A DNA stretch of 64,000 nucleotides, from positions 2,538,223 to 2,602,222 of the forward strand of contig CM036245.1 of assembly GCA_020698575.1 (NCBI GenBank). Reading direction: 5' to 3'. The notes under the pieces were generated by a model. That model did not search any database and had not been told where the DNA came from. It saw only the letters and a list, made by a program, of their open reading frames with translations. The translations under genes were made by a program, and so were the position numbers. Positions 41,836-53,800 of the stretch are shown here, piece by piece (within the stretch, counting starts at the first letter, position 1; the number at the start of each line of letters is the position of its first letter). Source of the stretch: Bostrychus sinensis (lineage: Eukaryota > Chordata > Actinopteri > Gobiiformes > Eleotridae).

Positions 41836-44775
41836 AGGTAGTTCTGAGGCAGCTCTAAAGCAGTTCTAAAGCAGTTCTAAAGCAGTTCTAAGGCAGTTCT
41901 AAGGCAGTTCTAAGGCAGTTCTAAGGCAGTTCTAAAGCAGTTCTAAGGCAGTTCTAAGGCAGTTCTAAAGCAGCTCTAAAGCAGTTCTAAAGCAGTTCTA
42001 AGGCAGTTCTAAGGCAGCTCTAAAGCAGTTCTAAGGCAGTTTTAAAGCAGTTCTAAGGCAGTTCTAAGGCAGCTCTAAAGCAGTTCTAAAGCAGTTCTAA
42101 GGCAGTTCTAAGGCAGCTCTAAAGCAGTTCTAAAGCAGCTCTAAAGCAGCTCTAAGGTAGTTCTAAGGCAGCTCTAAAGCAGTTCTAAGGCAGCTCTAAG
42201 GCAGCTCTAAGGCAGCTCTAAGGCAGCTCTAAGGCAGTTCTAAGGCAGTTCTAAGGCAGCTCTAAAGCAGCTCTAAAGCAGCTCTAAGGCAGCTCTAAGG
42301 CAGCTCTAAGGCAGTTCTAAGGCAGTTCTAAGGCAGTTTTAAGGCAGCTCTAAAGCAGTTCTAAGGCAGTTCTAAGGCAGTTCTGAGGCAGCTCTAAGGC
42401 AGCTCTAAGGCAGCTCTAAGGCAGTTCTAAGGCAGTTCTAAGGCAGCTCTAAAGCAGCTCTAAAGCAGCTCTAAGGCAGCTCTAAGGCAGCTCTAAGGTA
42501 GTTCTAAGGCAGCTCTAAGGCAGCTCTAAGGCAGTTCTAAGGCAGTTCTAAGGCAGCTCTAAAGCAGCTCTAAAGCAGCTCTAAGGCAGCTCTAAGGCAG
42601 CTCTAAGGCAGTTCTAAGGCAGTTCTAAGGCAGTTTTAAGGCAGCTCTAAAGCAGTTCTAAGGCAGTTCTAAGGCAGTTCTGAGGCAGCTCTAAGGCAGC
42701 TCTAAGGCAGCTCTAAGGCAGTTCTAAGGCAGTTCTAAGGCAGTTCTAAGGCAGCTCTAAAGCAGCTCTAAAGCAGCTCTAAAGCAGCTCTAAGGCAGCT
42801 CTAAGGCAGCTCTAAGGCAGTTCTAAGGCAGTTTTAAGGCAGCTCTAAAGCAGTTCTAAGGCAGTTCTAAGGCAGTTCTGAGGCAGCTCTAAGGCAGCTC
42901 TAAGGCAGCTCTAAGGCAGTTCTAAGGCAGTTCTAAGGCAGTTCTAAGGCAGCTCTAAAGCAGCTCTAAAGCAGCTCTAAGGCAGCTCTAAGGCAGCTCT
43001 AAGGCAGTTCTAAGGCAGTTCTAAGGCAGCTCTAAAGCAGCTCTAAAGCAGCTCTAAGGCAGTTCTAAGGCAGCTCTAAAGCAGTTCTAAAGCAGCTCTA
43101 AAGCAGCTCTAAGGTAGTTCTAAGGCAGCTCTAAAGCAGTTCTAAGGCAGCTCTAAGGCAGCTCTAAGGCAGCTCTAAGGCAGCTCTAAGGCAGTTCTAA
43201 GGCAGTTCTAAGGCAGCTCTAAAGCAGCTCTAAAGCAGCTCTAAGGCAGCTCTAAGGCAGCTGTAAAGCAGCTCTAAGGCAGCTCTAAGGCAGCTCTAAG
43301 GCAGTTCTAAGGCAGCTCTAAGGCAGCTCTAAAGCAGCTCTAAGGCAGCTCTAAGGCAGTTCTAAGGCAGTTCTAAGGCAGCTCTAAAGCAGTTCTAAGG
43401 CAGCTCTAAGGCAGCTGTAAAGCAGCTCTAAGGCAGCTCTAAGGCAGTTCTAAGGCAGTTCTAAAGCAGCTCTAAAGCAGTTCTAAGGCAGCTCTAAAGC
43501 AGCTCTAAGGCAGTTCTAAGGCAGCTCTAAGGCAGCTCTAAAGCAGTTCTAAGGCAGCTCTAAAGCAGCTCTAAAGCAGTTCTAAGGCAGCTCTAAAGCA
43601 GTTCTAAGGCAGTTCTAAGGCAGCTCTGAGGCAGCTCTAAAGCAGTTCTAAGGCAGTTCTAAAGCAGCTCTAAAGCAGTTCTAAGGCAGCTCTAAAGCAG
43701 TTCTAAGGCAGTTCTAAGGCAGCTCTGAGGCAGTTCTAAGGCAGCTCTAAGGTAGCTCTAAAGCAGTTCTAAGGCAGCTCTAAAGCAGCTCTAAGGCAGC
43801 TCTAAGGCAGCTCTAAGGTAGTTCTAAGGCAGTTCTAAGGCAGCTCTAAAGCAGTTCTAAAGCAGCTCTAAAGCAGCTCTAAGGTAGTTCTAAGGCAGCT
43901 CTAAAGCAGTTCTAAGGCAGCTCTAAGGCAGCTCTAAGGCAGCTCTAAGGCAGTTCTAAGGCAGTTCTAAGGCAGCTCTAAAGCAGCTCTAAAGCAGCTC
44001 TAAGGCAGCTCTAAGGCAGCTCTAAGGCAGCTGTAAAGCAGCTCTAAGGCAGCTCTAAGGCAGCTCTAAGGCAGTTCTAAGGCAGCTCTAAGGCAGCTCT
44101 AAGGCAGCTGTAAAGCAGCTCTAAGGCAGCTCTAAGGCAGCTCTAAAGCAGTTCTAAGGCAGCTCTAAGGCAGCTGTAAAGCAGCTCTAAGGCAGCTCTA
44201 AGGCAGCTCTAAGGCAGTTCTAAGGCAGTTCTAAAGCAGCTCTAAAGCAGTTCTAAGGCAGCTCTAAAGCAGCTCTAAGGCAGTTCTAAGGCAGCTCTAA
44301 GGCAGCTCTAAAGCAGTTCTAAGGCAGCTCTAAAGCAGTTCTAAGGCAGCTCTAAGGCAGTTCTAAGGCAGCTCTGAGGCAGCTCTAAAGCAGTTCTAAG
44401 GCAGTTCTAAAGCAGCTCTAAAGCAGTTCTAAGGCAGCTCTAAAGCAGTTCTAAGGCAGTTCTAAGGCAGCTCTGAGGCAGTTCTAAGGCAGCTCTAAGG
44501 TAGCTCTAAAGCAGTTCTAAGGCAGCTCTAAAGCAGCTCGAAGGCAGTTCTAAGGCAGCTCTAAAGCAGTTCTAAGGCAGCTCTAAAGCAGCTCGAAGGC
44601 AGTTCTAAGGCAGCTCTAAAGCAGTTCTAAGGCAGTTCTAAGGCAGCTCTGAGGCAGTTCTAAGGCAGCTCTAAGGCAGCTCTAAAGCAGTTCTAAGGCA
44701 GCTCTAAGGCAGTTCTAAGGCAGCTCTAAGGCAGCTCTAAAGCAGTTCTAAGGCAGCTCTAAGGCCGCTCTAAAG
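41836..44775 (+). repeat. 2.9-kb satellite of 11-bp units with higher-order repeats
   Basis: About 267 units of CTAAGGCAGTT, varying at two positions (AAGG or AAAG; GTT or GCT), with rare variants (CTGAGG, CTGTAA, GGTAG, CTCGAAG, GTTTTAAGG). Rare variants recur at spacings that are exact multiples of 11: GTTTTAAGG at 42336, 42633 and 42831 (297 and 198 bp apart), CTGAGG at 43626 and 44374 (748 bp), and CTGTAA pairs 759 and 770 bp apart. Confidence 0.95.
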
Positions 44776-44815
44776 CAGTTAGAACTGCCTTAGAACTGCT
44801 TTAGAACTGTTTTAA
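44755..44815. repeat. Inverted units at the satellite end
   Basis: After the last forward unit (CTAAAGCAGTT) the sequence switches to AGAACTGCCTTAGAACTGCT and TTAGAACTG, which is three to four units in reverse orientation. The junction makes a near-perfect fold-back with the end of the array. Confidence 0.9.
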
Positions 44816-44939
44816 GCTGTTGTTTTCAGTCTCTAGCTGGTCTACTTTTAGCTCTTGGGTGTTTTATAGCTTAATGTTTCCAGGAGTGAGACTGGGTGGT
44901 GCCTCATTAACAAATTAAATTAAATATAGCTTTAAACTA

Positions 44940-46432
44940 AACACTTCCCACTTGTCATATTCCTCCTACACCACTGTGGAGCTGCCCGTGTTGAGAGCCA
45001 GGGCCGGTTCCAGCTCCAGCTCAGCTCCATGTGTGGAGTTCACCTCAGTGAAGCAGAATGTAGCATACGTGATGTACAAATTAGTTATCAGAAGGCTAGG
45101 TTTCGCTCCAGGAGAGAGTGGACAGACACTAAGGTTTAAGTTTGGTGTAAAGTACCCGTGCAACATGAATATGAATGGCCATTCATTAATATATATACAA
45201 TCATTAAATATGGTTACAGAATTCATTTGGTTAAAATAAATCACAAGTGTACTCAGAACAATGCAATTTGTTAATGCAAGAACGAGCCAACAACAACAAC
45301 AATAACCACAGCCCACCCACAGTTCATTTAACCCACGTCTGGGTTATAGATGAAAGTTCGAATCCGGAAAAATGTATGTGGATTATAGTCCGGGGACACA
45401 AGTTCATAAAAAGAGAGTTCATTGGTCCGAACAAGTGGTGTGAGTGTGAATAAATGAGAGCGTGGGTTGAGAGTTCTGGGCTGCAGGAGCCCCCTACCGA
45501 TCCGACAGGTGGGGCAGCGACTCTCCTTTGTAACAGTCTTTAGGCTTTAGGCCTGCTCCTTAGCTCGCCATGAATTGCAGGAAACCTGGCCTGTATAATG
45601 GACCAGAGCTCCAATGAATCATATGTACATATCAACTTCAATGAATCCAAGTGTTCATAAATTGAAATATAGTTGTTAAATTTGTGCGCACAATTCAATT
45701 TAAAACACTGTTGAGTTGAATAACCTTCCACCAAAAATATATATATTCAAAAGGGTTCAAAATATTTAAATAACAATTCATAAATAAATGTTAAATAACT
45801 TGTCAACCTATTTAACATAGTTCAATAAAGTGCTTAACTGTTTAGACCAACTTCAATGGTACTTAGCGTCAATAAGAAATCCTTCAGACACTTAAAATGA
45901 CAATATACAATATAATGTCCATAGATTTGCACTTAGACACTTGACTTAGTTTGCATGGTCACATTAGAAAAACAAGGCACAATCCTGGAAGAAAAGGTAG
46001 GCTAACCACTCCAACACAAATCAATGAGCGGCTAAGCTACGGTTTCATCAAACATTTCACTCACCGATTCCGCGATTTGCGCCACGCATACGAGTCCATT
46101 CATTCAATTTTGGACACGGCGACGACAGCTCCTATGAGTTAATTAAACCAGTAAGCATCAAGCAAATTTTTGAGTGATTGAGTAAATAAAAATAGCGAAA
46201 ACCGACCTGCAGCTCAGCTCTCCTTGGGCGTCCCCACCTGCACCTGAACCCACTGATTGCTGCGGCATGATATCCACACGCAAAACAGGAAGCGCCGGAT
46301 CACGTGACCGCACAGCGGCACCATGCAACATCACAACTAAAGCGCTGATTGGCTAACCCGACGTACGTGATTACGCCACTCTAAATACCACGTGAGCACC
46401 ACAAATGACAGAGAGGGAACGAGAGAATGACA
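44940..46432 (-). mobile_element. Diverged LTR-like region
   Basis: On the reverse strand parts resemble the 32.2-33.8 kb LTR: an AGCTCGCCATG block near 45560, GGTGAGTGAAATG near 46060, and CTGCAGGTCGG near 46207. Candidate ends TGTCAT (44953) and ATGACA (46432) are inverted, but no matching target duplication was seen, so boundaries are uncertain. It has no coding part. Confidence 0.35.
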
Positions 46433-46439
46433 GCCGCTC

Positions 46440-46680
46440 AGGATTTATCACCTAGGTTAAAAGAAGGTGGCACCTTCAGGTCAGGGACATGTCTGTGGTT
46501 TGAGCTTATGGGCTGAACAGCTGCAGAGTACCCCTGGGAGAGTACTTGCTGGTGCTCTGACTGGGGGCTCCATCGTTCTGCTGGGGGCAGTTTATTGCTC
46601 CCATGGGTAATAACAGTGCCACCTGGAGGAACAGCCCTGATCTGACCCTCGCCAGTCACAGTTTGCCCATTATGTGACAA
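46440..46680 (+). mobile_element. Rex3-like LINE scrap (endonuclease part)
   Basis: Short decayed fragment. Words such as CTGGGGGCTCC, CTGGAGGAACAGCCCTGATC and a final CACAGTTTGCCCAT match the endonuclease region of the 31 kb and 49.7 kb copies. Many deletions. Confidence 0.5.
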
Positions 46681-47074
46681 GCCCAGAGCAGGCTCTCCCT
46701 GGTCTGCCTCTGTGGGGCTTTGACTTTTGCCTCCAGCCTTTCTCCTGCTCTGCTTCCTCCTCCTCCTTCGTCTCTGTCCTTCTCTTCCCAGGGGGCCAGC
46801 GTGTTCCTGAGGGCCCGTGCTACCTGGCCGGGGCGTGGCCTGGGCTCAGGAGCCAGGACTTTGGCGTCCGCGTGGTCTCTGCTAGCTCCAGCCTGCTTTC
46901 TGCAGCCACCTTTGTTTCAAACAATGATAACAAAATAAATGCTTTTATTTCAGCTTTGGGCACCCCAGGTCAATAGCGGGATGGGGTTATTTTCTCTTTT
47001 CTGGTCATTTTTTATTTTTTATACTTTAAGACCCCTGAGAGAGGAGCAAAAATAAAAAAAATATTATTATAAAA

Positions 47075-47132
<58 letters not shown>

Positions 47133-47282
47133 CCTGTAAATCTTTTTCCAGATTTTTTTTTTTACTTTATGACCCCCAAGGGTAAGCAAAAATAAATAAA
47201 TTAAAATATAAAATAAATAAATCTGGCAAGGGGCAAGCACTGTATACAAGCAAAAATAAATAATATTTTTGCTTGTATAATT
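46681..47282. other. Unassigned, with (AAT)n microsatellite
   Basis: 46690-46915 is GC-rich and unassigned. An (AAT)n run fills about 47079-47128, and other AAATA-rich tracts lead to the OR relic at 47283. Confidence 0.5.
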
Positions 47283-47511
47283 TGACCAACAAAGTTGCAT
47301 TTCTCATAGCTTTAATTTGGCTGCCTGTGTTTGTGATTATTCTCGTCTTGATTCTCCTCACATCGTCTTTAACTCGTTGTGGAAACTTTATTAACAAAGT
47401 TTACTGCAATAACTACAATGTTTTATCATCGTCCTGTTCTGACACAACTGTGAATAACTTGTATGAACTGATGGGTGCAACTGTCATCATAGGGGCCCCT
47501 GTAATTGTCAT
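47283..47511 (+). pseudogene. Odorant receptor fragment (helices 4-5)
   Basis: The frame reads Asn-Lys-Val-Ala-Phe-Leu-Ile-Ala-Leu-Ile-Trp through Leu-Tyr-Glu-Leu-Met-Gly-Ala-Thr and Gly-Ala-Pro-Val. It is nearest to the 58879-59829 receptor (same Val-Ile-Ile-Leu-Val-Leu and Leu-Met-Gly-Ala words) but on the opposite strand. It is cut at 47511 by the 3' end of an inverted LINE and starts abruptly at 47283. Confidence 0.85.
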
Positions 47512-49935
47512 CCATCCATCTTCTTCCGCTTTATTCGGGGCCGGGTCGCGGAGGCAGCAGTCTAAGCAGGGACACCCAGACATCCCTCTCCCCGGACACT
47601 TCCTCCAGCTCCTCAGGGAACTGGAGGAACCCCAAGGCGTTCCCAGGCCGAGAGACATAGTCCCTCCAGCGTGTCCTAGGTCTTCCCCGGGGCCTCCTCC
47701 CGGTGGGACATGCCCGGAACACCTCCCCAGGGAGGCGACCAGGAGGCATCAGGAACAGATGCCCCAGCCACCTCAGCTGACTCCTCTCGATGTGGAGGAG
47801 CAGCGGCTCTACTCCGAGCTCCTCCCGAGTAACCGAGCTCCTCACCCTATCTCTAAGGGAGCGCCCAGCCACCCTGCGGAGGAAACTCATTTCGGCCGCT
47901 TGTATCTGGGATCTTGTCCTTTCGGACATGACCCAAAGCTCATGACCATAGGTCAGAGTAGGAACGTAGATCGACCGGTAAATTGAGAGCTTCGCCTTTC
48001 GGCTCAGCTCCTTCTTCACCACAACAGACAACGACTACATTACTGCAGACGCTGCACCGATCCGCCTGTCAATCTCACGTTCCATCCTTCCCTCACTCGT
48101 GAACAAGACCCTGAGAGACTTAAACTCCTCCACTTGAGGCAGAAACTCCCCTCCAACCTGGAGAGGGCGCCACCCTTTTCCGGTCGAGAACCATGGCCTC
48201 GGACTTGGAGGAGCTGATTCTCATCCCAGCTGCTTCGCACTCGGCTGCAAACCGTCCCAGTGCACACTGAAGGTCCTGGTTCCATGAAGCCAACAGGACC
48301 ACATCCAAAAAAAAACACAGATGAAATCCTGTGGTTCCCAAACCAGACTCCCTCCGGCCCCTGGCTGCGCCTAGAAATTCTGTCCATGAAAATAATGAAC
48401 AAAACCTGTGACAAAGGGCAGCCCTTCCGGAATCCAACCACGAGGGACACGGTCGAACGCCTTGTCCAGATCCACAAAGCACATGTGTCCTGTGGGCAAA
48501 CTCCCATGAACCCTCGAGCACCCGATAGAGGGTGTAGAGCTGGTCCACTGTTCCATGGCCAGGACGAAAACTACATTGTTCCTCCTGAATCCGAGGTTCG
48601 ACTATCGGCCGAATTCTCCTCTCCAGTCTCTGGAATAGACTTTCCCGGGGAGGCTGAGGAGTGTGATCCTTCTGTAGTTGGAACACACCCTCCGGTCCCC
48701 CTTCTTAAAAATAGGGACCACCACCCCGGTCTGCCAGTCCAGAGGCACTGTCCCCGACCGCCATGCGATGTTGCAGAGACGTGTCAGCCATGACAGCCCC
48801 ACAACATCCAGAGACTTGAGGTACTCAGGACGGATCTCATCCACCCCCGGTGCCTTGCCACTGAGGAGCTTTCCAACCACCTCAGTGACTTCAGCTTGGG
48901 TGATGGACGAGTCCACCTCTGAATCCCCAGCCTCTGCTTCCTCAACAGAAGGCGTGTCGGTGGGATTGAGGAGATCCTCAAAGTATTCCTTCCACCGCCC
49001 GACAACATCCCCAGTCGAGGTCAACAGCTCCCCACCTCCACTGTAAACAGTGTTGGTGAAGAACTGCTTCCCCCTCCTGAGGCGGCGGACGGTTTGCCAG
49101 AATTTCTTTGAGGCCGACCTCCGCCTCCTCATTGGCCTCCTCAAACTCCTCCCAGACCCGAGTTTTTGCCTCCACAACTGCCCAGGCAGCGGCGCACTTG
49201 GCCTGCCGGTACCCATCAGCTGCTTCAGGAGTCCCACAGCCAGGCTCCATAGGACTCCTTCTTCAGCCTGATGACATCCCTTACTTCCGGTGTCCACCAC
49301 CAGGTTCGGGGGTTGCCGCCACGACAGGCACCAGAGACCTTACAGCCACAGCTCCTGACGGCCGCATCGACAATAGAGGTGGAGAACATGATCCACTTGG
49401 ACTCCATGTCTCCAGCCTCCCCCGGAATCTGGTTGAAGCTCTCTCGGAGGTGGGAGTTGAAGACCCCTCTGACAGAGGCTCAGCCAGATGTTCCCAACAG
49501 ACCCTCAGAATACGTTTGGGTCTGCCGAGTCTGTCCGGCCTCCTCCTCCGCCAGCGGATCCAACTCACCACCAGGTGGTGATCAGTAAAAGCTCAGCCCC
49601 TCTCTTCATCCGGGTGTCCAAGACACACGGCCGAAGGTCAGAGGACACGACTACAAAGTTGATCATCAACCTCCGGCCGAGGGCGTCCTGGTGCCACGTG
49701 CACTGATGAACATGGGGTTCATTATGGACAAACTGTGGCCAGCACAGAAGTCCAACAACAGAACACCGCTCGGGTTCAGATCAGGGAGGCCGTTCCTCCC
49801 AATCACACCCCTCCAGGTGTCACTGTCGCTGCCCACGTGGGCGTTGAAGTCTCCCAGCAAAACAATGAAGTCCCCAGTCGGTGCACCTTCCAGTTCCCTC
49901 CCAGGGACTCCAAGAAGGCCGGGTACTCTGTACAT
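47512..49935 (-). mobile_element. Rex3-like RTE LINE, 5'-truncated, longest copy
   Basis: Reverse-strand non-LTR element. Order: end of endonuclease (Gly-Asp-Phe-Asn-Ala-His-Val-Gly near 49850; Asp-Leu-Asn-Pro-Ser-Gly-Val-Leu near 49770), the linker, RT start (Gly-Lys-Ala-Pro-Gly-Val-Asp-Glu-Ile near 48850), Lys-Ala-Phe-Asp-Arg-Val-Pro-Arg near 48455, then a C-terminal open frame (47531-48031) with Tyr-Val-Pro-Thr-Leu-Thr-Tyr-Gly, Trp-Leu-Gly-His-Leu and arginine-rich Gly-Arg-Arg-Pro-Arg-Gly. The Asp-Asp of the catalytic box is lost and several frameshifts occur. The 3' end is GATGGATGAC-like, and the GATG-type tail supports Rex3. Confidence 0.8.
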
Positions 49936-49980
49936 TGTTTATCGCATCATTATTTTATTTTTGGATTTAAATAATAAAGT

Positions 49981-50906
49981 TTAAGACTTAAAAAAAAAAA
50001 CTTTTACATGCTTTTCTGATTTTGGACAGGTTTAGGCCGTACATGAGTGTGTTCAACAATGGCTCACAGATTAAGTGATAAAATGTCAAAATTATGGTCA
50101 ATATTTGGGGCCAATGCCTTAGATCAACTCTGGTTTGAACAAAGTGAAATGAAAGCTCCAAAAGAGAAGTTTACAAGTGAACAGAGGTGAGGCGTACAGG
50201 TGCTCAGAGCCTTCTGCTGCGTCTGTTTAGATCCATTAAAACACACTCTGAGAATCTGGATATATGTGAAAAATATGACACTTAAAGGGGCCCCTATGAT
50301 GACAGTTGCAGCCATCAGTTCATACAAGTTATTCACAGTTGTGTCAGAACAGGACAATGATAAAACATTGTAGTTATTGCAGTAAACTTTGTTGATGAAG
50401 TTTCCACAAAGAGTTAAAGACGATGTGAGGAGAATCAAGACTAGAACAGCCACAAACACAGGCAGCCAAATTAAAGTTATGAGAAATGCAACTTTGTTGG
50501 AGTTCATGCGAGTGTTGTACTGCAGAGGGAAGCATATGGCCACGTATCGGTCGTACGACATGACAGCAAGGTTTGTGAAATTTACACATGAATAAGAATA
50601 AGAACAAAATATTTGTAGAAGGCACATGTGATAAGAAACAGTGTGGATGTCTTTAAGAATTTGAACTAAGAGAAATGGACATAATGCAGTGCTGCCATAA
50701 ATCTCATTGATTAATAAACTGCAGATAAAGATGTACATAGGTTCGTGTAGAGTTCTGTTCAAACAGATGACGACGATGAGAAGCAGGTTGGACAGCACTA
50801 TCAGAGCATACACAGACATTAGGATGAGAAAATACAGCCATCTCAAAGGCCCAGGGTCAAAGTAGGCTCCCAGAATGAAATGGGAAACCTGACTGGAGTT
50901 TCTCAT
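49981..50906 (-). pseudogene. Odorant receptor truncated by frameshift
   Basis: Sister of the 58879-59829 gene, on the reverse strand from Met at 50906. It is intact through Lys-Ala-Leu-Ser-Thr-Cys and helix 6, but one extra base near 50158 (after Phe-Ser-Phe-Gly-Ala) makes the frame stop at 50124. In the shifted frame homology continues through Val-Gln-Thr-Arg-Val-Asp and Asn-Thr-Leu-Met-Tyr to a stop at 49981. There the last codons are disturbed by a T-run, a partial repeat of the tail and the nearby LINE end at 49935. The frame is open upstream to 50939. It probably makes no working receptor. Confidence 0.85.
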
Positions 50907-51779
50907 CGTCCTGCTTTTGGTTTGGAAACACAGCATCACATCATTTACAGTAATAACATACTTTGGAAAAAGGTTATTGACAAAGCAGCATTCGAAATCT
51001 CCTCAACTACAGCAGGTATAAACAGGAATAAACCCACTCTGATCAGAGCTAGAGTCAACTATTACCACAGTGTATTCCTCAATATAGTTTTTAAGACATT
51101 ACAGACATTTCAACCAAAATGCTTCATTTATACAGGCTGTTTATGGTCCTAACCTTTCAGGAGTACAGTTTCATTTTTTAAAAGTATTTTCTCTAAATAA
51201 AAACTATGATGCAACTGATTTGAAAGCTGTGAGACTGAGCAAAACCACCAAGACTGAACTGAGTTAGACAAGACTTAAACCAGTATACAACAACTGTATT
51301 TCTCTATTGACTGAACCAGGCTTTCAGTAAAAACTGGCACTTTAAAATTTGGCAGATCAGTATCTGGAAACCTGTATTAGTTATTGTCTTACATTACAAC
51401 AATGACCTGCTAAAAACAAAAACAAAAACTACTGAATTTATACTTTTTTTACAGGTTAGTTACACTAAAATTTAAAAGTATGTATTCCTGCTTCACTTTG
51501 CAATACAGTTATACCAGAAAACACACACTCAACATGGGAACAAGATGATTGCCTTAAAATAAAAGAGTAATAGAGTAGATCTTCATACAATTTCATATTT
51601 GAATGGAACTAAAAGAAAAATATGTTCAATGGGAAAATTAATGTCAGTGAAACATCCTGAAGAAAACATGGTTTTAAATTTAAACTGGTTTCATCTGGAT
51701 TTGAACATGGAAAACCTGCTCTTGAATGAAGTCAAAGCCACATCTGAACATAGTTTTATATTACTGAGTATCACCATCA

Positions 51780-52022
51780 GTCTAAAACATTGTCTACAAG
51801 TTTAAAACCTGCAGAAAAGTCATGAGAAATATAAGAATCTCTTTTCATCCAAGACCAAGTCCAAGAGCATAAAGAGTGGAGAGTGGGACCAGAGCTGCAG
51901 CAGTGGGGAGGCCCCTGGTGCCTCTGAGGGCCCCCACACAAACAGGGCTTTATCAAACTGTCCCAGGGCCCCTCCCAGTTCATATGGGACAGGAAAAATC
52001 CAATGACAAACCAGTGATGTCA
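51780..52022 (-). promoter_or_regulatory. Conserved upstream island of 50 kb OR
   Basis: Reverse-strand counterpart of 9495 and 15005, about 0.9-1.1 kb before the ATG. TGACATCA (CRE-like, 52015-52022), then GAACTGGGAGGGGCCCTGGG with an O/E-like TCCCAGGG on the other strand, TTGATAAAG, and GGGGGCCCTCAGAGGC. Same order and spacing as the + strand units. Confidence 0.5.
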
Positions 52023-52379
52023 TGGAACAGGCTCAGTTCAACTTTACTGCCAGGTCAACAGTCAGCTAGACTCAAACATTTACCTTTAAAGGGACACGGC
52101 TCTTTAATCACTTTCTGTGGAGTTTGCATGTTCTCTCTGTGTCTGCGTCTCCATCTTAAAACATTCACAATTAGCAAATCTTCCAGCTAGATACTCATGA
52201 ACAGGTTTCTGGCTCAAGATCTAGAGCAGGGTCCAGCTAGGTTCTCCTGTCCAGGATCTTCAAGATCTGGAGCAGGGTCAGTGGACACTGCACTGTGGTC
52301 GTGCCCTGCTTCTGACAGATTTAACATCAGCGGCAGTGAAGCGTGGGTCAAATACAGAGAACAAATTTCCCAATGGTGA

Positions 52380-53010
52380 CAACAAAGTAGACCTTACCTT
52401 ATTGACAGCTCAGAAAAACAGTGGTTCAGGGGTCCACGTTGTGACAACCTGCCTTGTTGGGCACAAGTAGCATGTCATCCTATTCAGTAAAATATACAAA
52501 AAAACATGCCTACCACTCCCACAACGCGTAACCACTACACGTTCCCTGATTCGTTCCCGGCTCGCGCCACAGTTCAATCTTCTCCTTCCTGGTTTCCATA
52601 AAACGGCCGTGCCAATGAGCCCCGGGGGTAGCAGTCACAGCGCAGCACGAGCGCCGCAAAGATGAGACGTGTAGCCTCTCGCGATTGCCGCTACCTCCTG
52701 AACACATCCAACGCCGCCCTCTCCCTCCATCCACTCTGCTCCGCATGGCAGGACCCCACTGCGTCATCGCACACGTGACTCAGACTGGGACTGACCCAAA
52801 TTGTGGAGTTTTTGCTGGGGGGGAAACTCAAGCCGGAAGTAGATAGATAGATAGATACTTTATTCATCCCCATCAGGAGAAATTCAGGTGTCCGGTAACA
52901 TACACAAACACACATAATAAAACCATACTCAGTGAGGCAATAATAAAAACATAATAAATAAATACATTAAAAGTTACTAGCAATAGTACTAAAGTGCACC
53001 TTCAACAAGA
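52380..53010. repeat. CpG-rich block and (GATA)n retroposon end
   Basis: 52500-52830 is CpG-rich and non-coding and could be an LTR or a promoter-like element; its identity is unknown. It is followed by TAGATAGATAGATAGATACT and TTATTCATCCCCATCAGGAG, a widespread fish LINE/SINE 3' end in reverse orientation. The same block is at 61300-61930. Confidence 0.5.
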
Positions 53011-53559
53011 TCTATGCTGGAGTGCTGGCTCCCGAGGCTGATGGGAATTGGAGTGTTTCTGTGATTTTTGGACATTTGAAATATGAACTTTTGAACAGAC
53101 TTTTTCAGCCTTTCAAAGACGCTTATTCTATGGAGTGTGTGTATTATTTGTTGTCAATGTCTTTCAATACATTCAAAAACGAAAACAAAAACGAATTTGC
53201 TTTTGATGTGCTCTGTTTGTCATTTTGATTTTATGAGAAGGGTATGCATTTTGAGTGTATGTCCTTGTGTGCGGTTGATGGACTGACTGTACCTGAACTA
53301 ACAAACATAAAAACTTACTTAACAAAAAATAAAAATCGTATATGTCAGGAGAGAGACCTGGCTGGCACCCCACACAAAAACTAAAATAAATAAAATAAAA
53401 TTATAAAGAGAAAAGAAACACATTGTTGCCAGGCCAAACCATCACAACGTTCATCCAGAATGGTGTATTAGCCTGTATTAGATCCTGCAGGACGGTCCCA
53501 GGACCGGAGCTGAATGGCCAGGGCAGGGGTCTCCGAAGTTCCCCTACATTTTTCTGTAG

Positions 53560-53800
53560 AGGAAAGACTGAGGACTCAAAGGTGGACTCCTCCATTATCT
53601 AGACTATAGTCGCTGAAGTCAGAGGCTCCTCAGTGGCACCAGGACTAGATCCACTCCAAGGAGATCAAGTTTCTGGATCAGCCCTGCTCTCAGACGGAGG
53701 TGGTCCAACCAGTCCACATGTTTAGTGAATGTGGAGAAGGTATTTGACCATGTCTCCTGTGGGGTCCACTCTGTACGACGGCAGCAGGAGCTTGTTTCAG
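53560..53800 (+). mobile_element. Rex3-like LINE relic (copy 1)
   Basis: Decayed words of the RT start (GAAGTCAGAGGCTCCTCAGT, GCACCAGGACTAGATCC) and of the Lys-Ala-Phe-Asp-Arg region (GAGAAGGTATTTGACCATGT) in the right order with a large deletion between. It is duplicated at 62262-62495. Confidence 0.5.

Noticed and set aside
31995..44815. CRISPR array
   Set aside because: The repeats here are contiguous tandem units without unique spacers, in a eukaryotic genome context.
44940..46432. Precise LTR boundaries with target duplication
   Set aside because: Inverted ends TGTCAT/ATGACA can be proposed, but the flanks do not match, and ATGACA occurs twice; only an approximate LTR-like region is reported.
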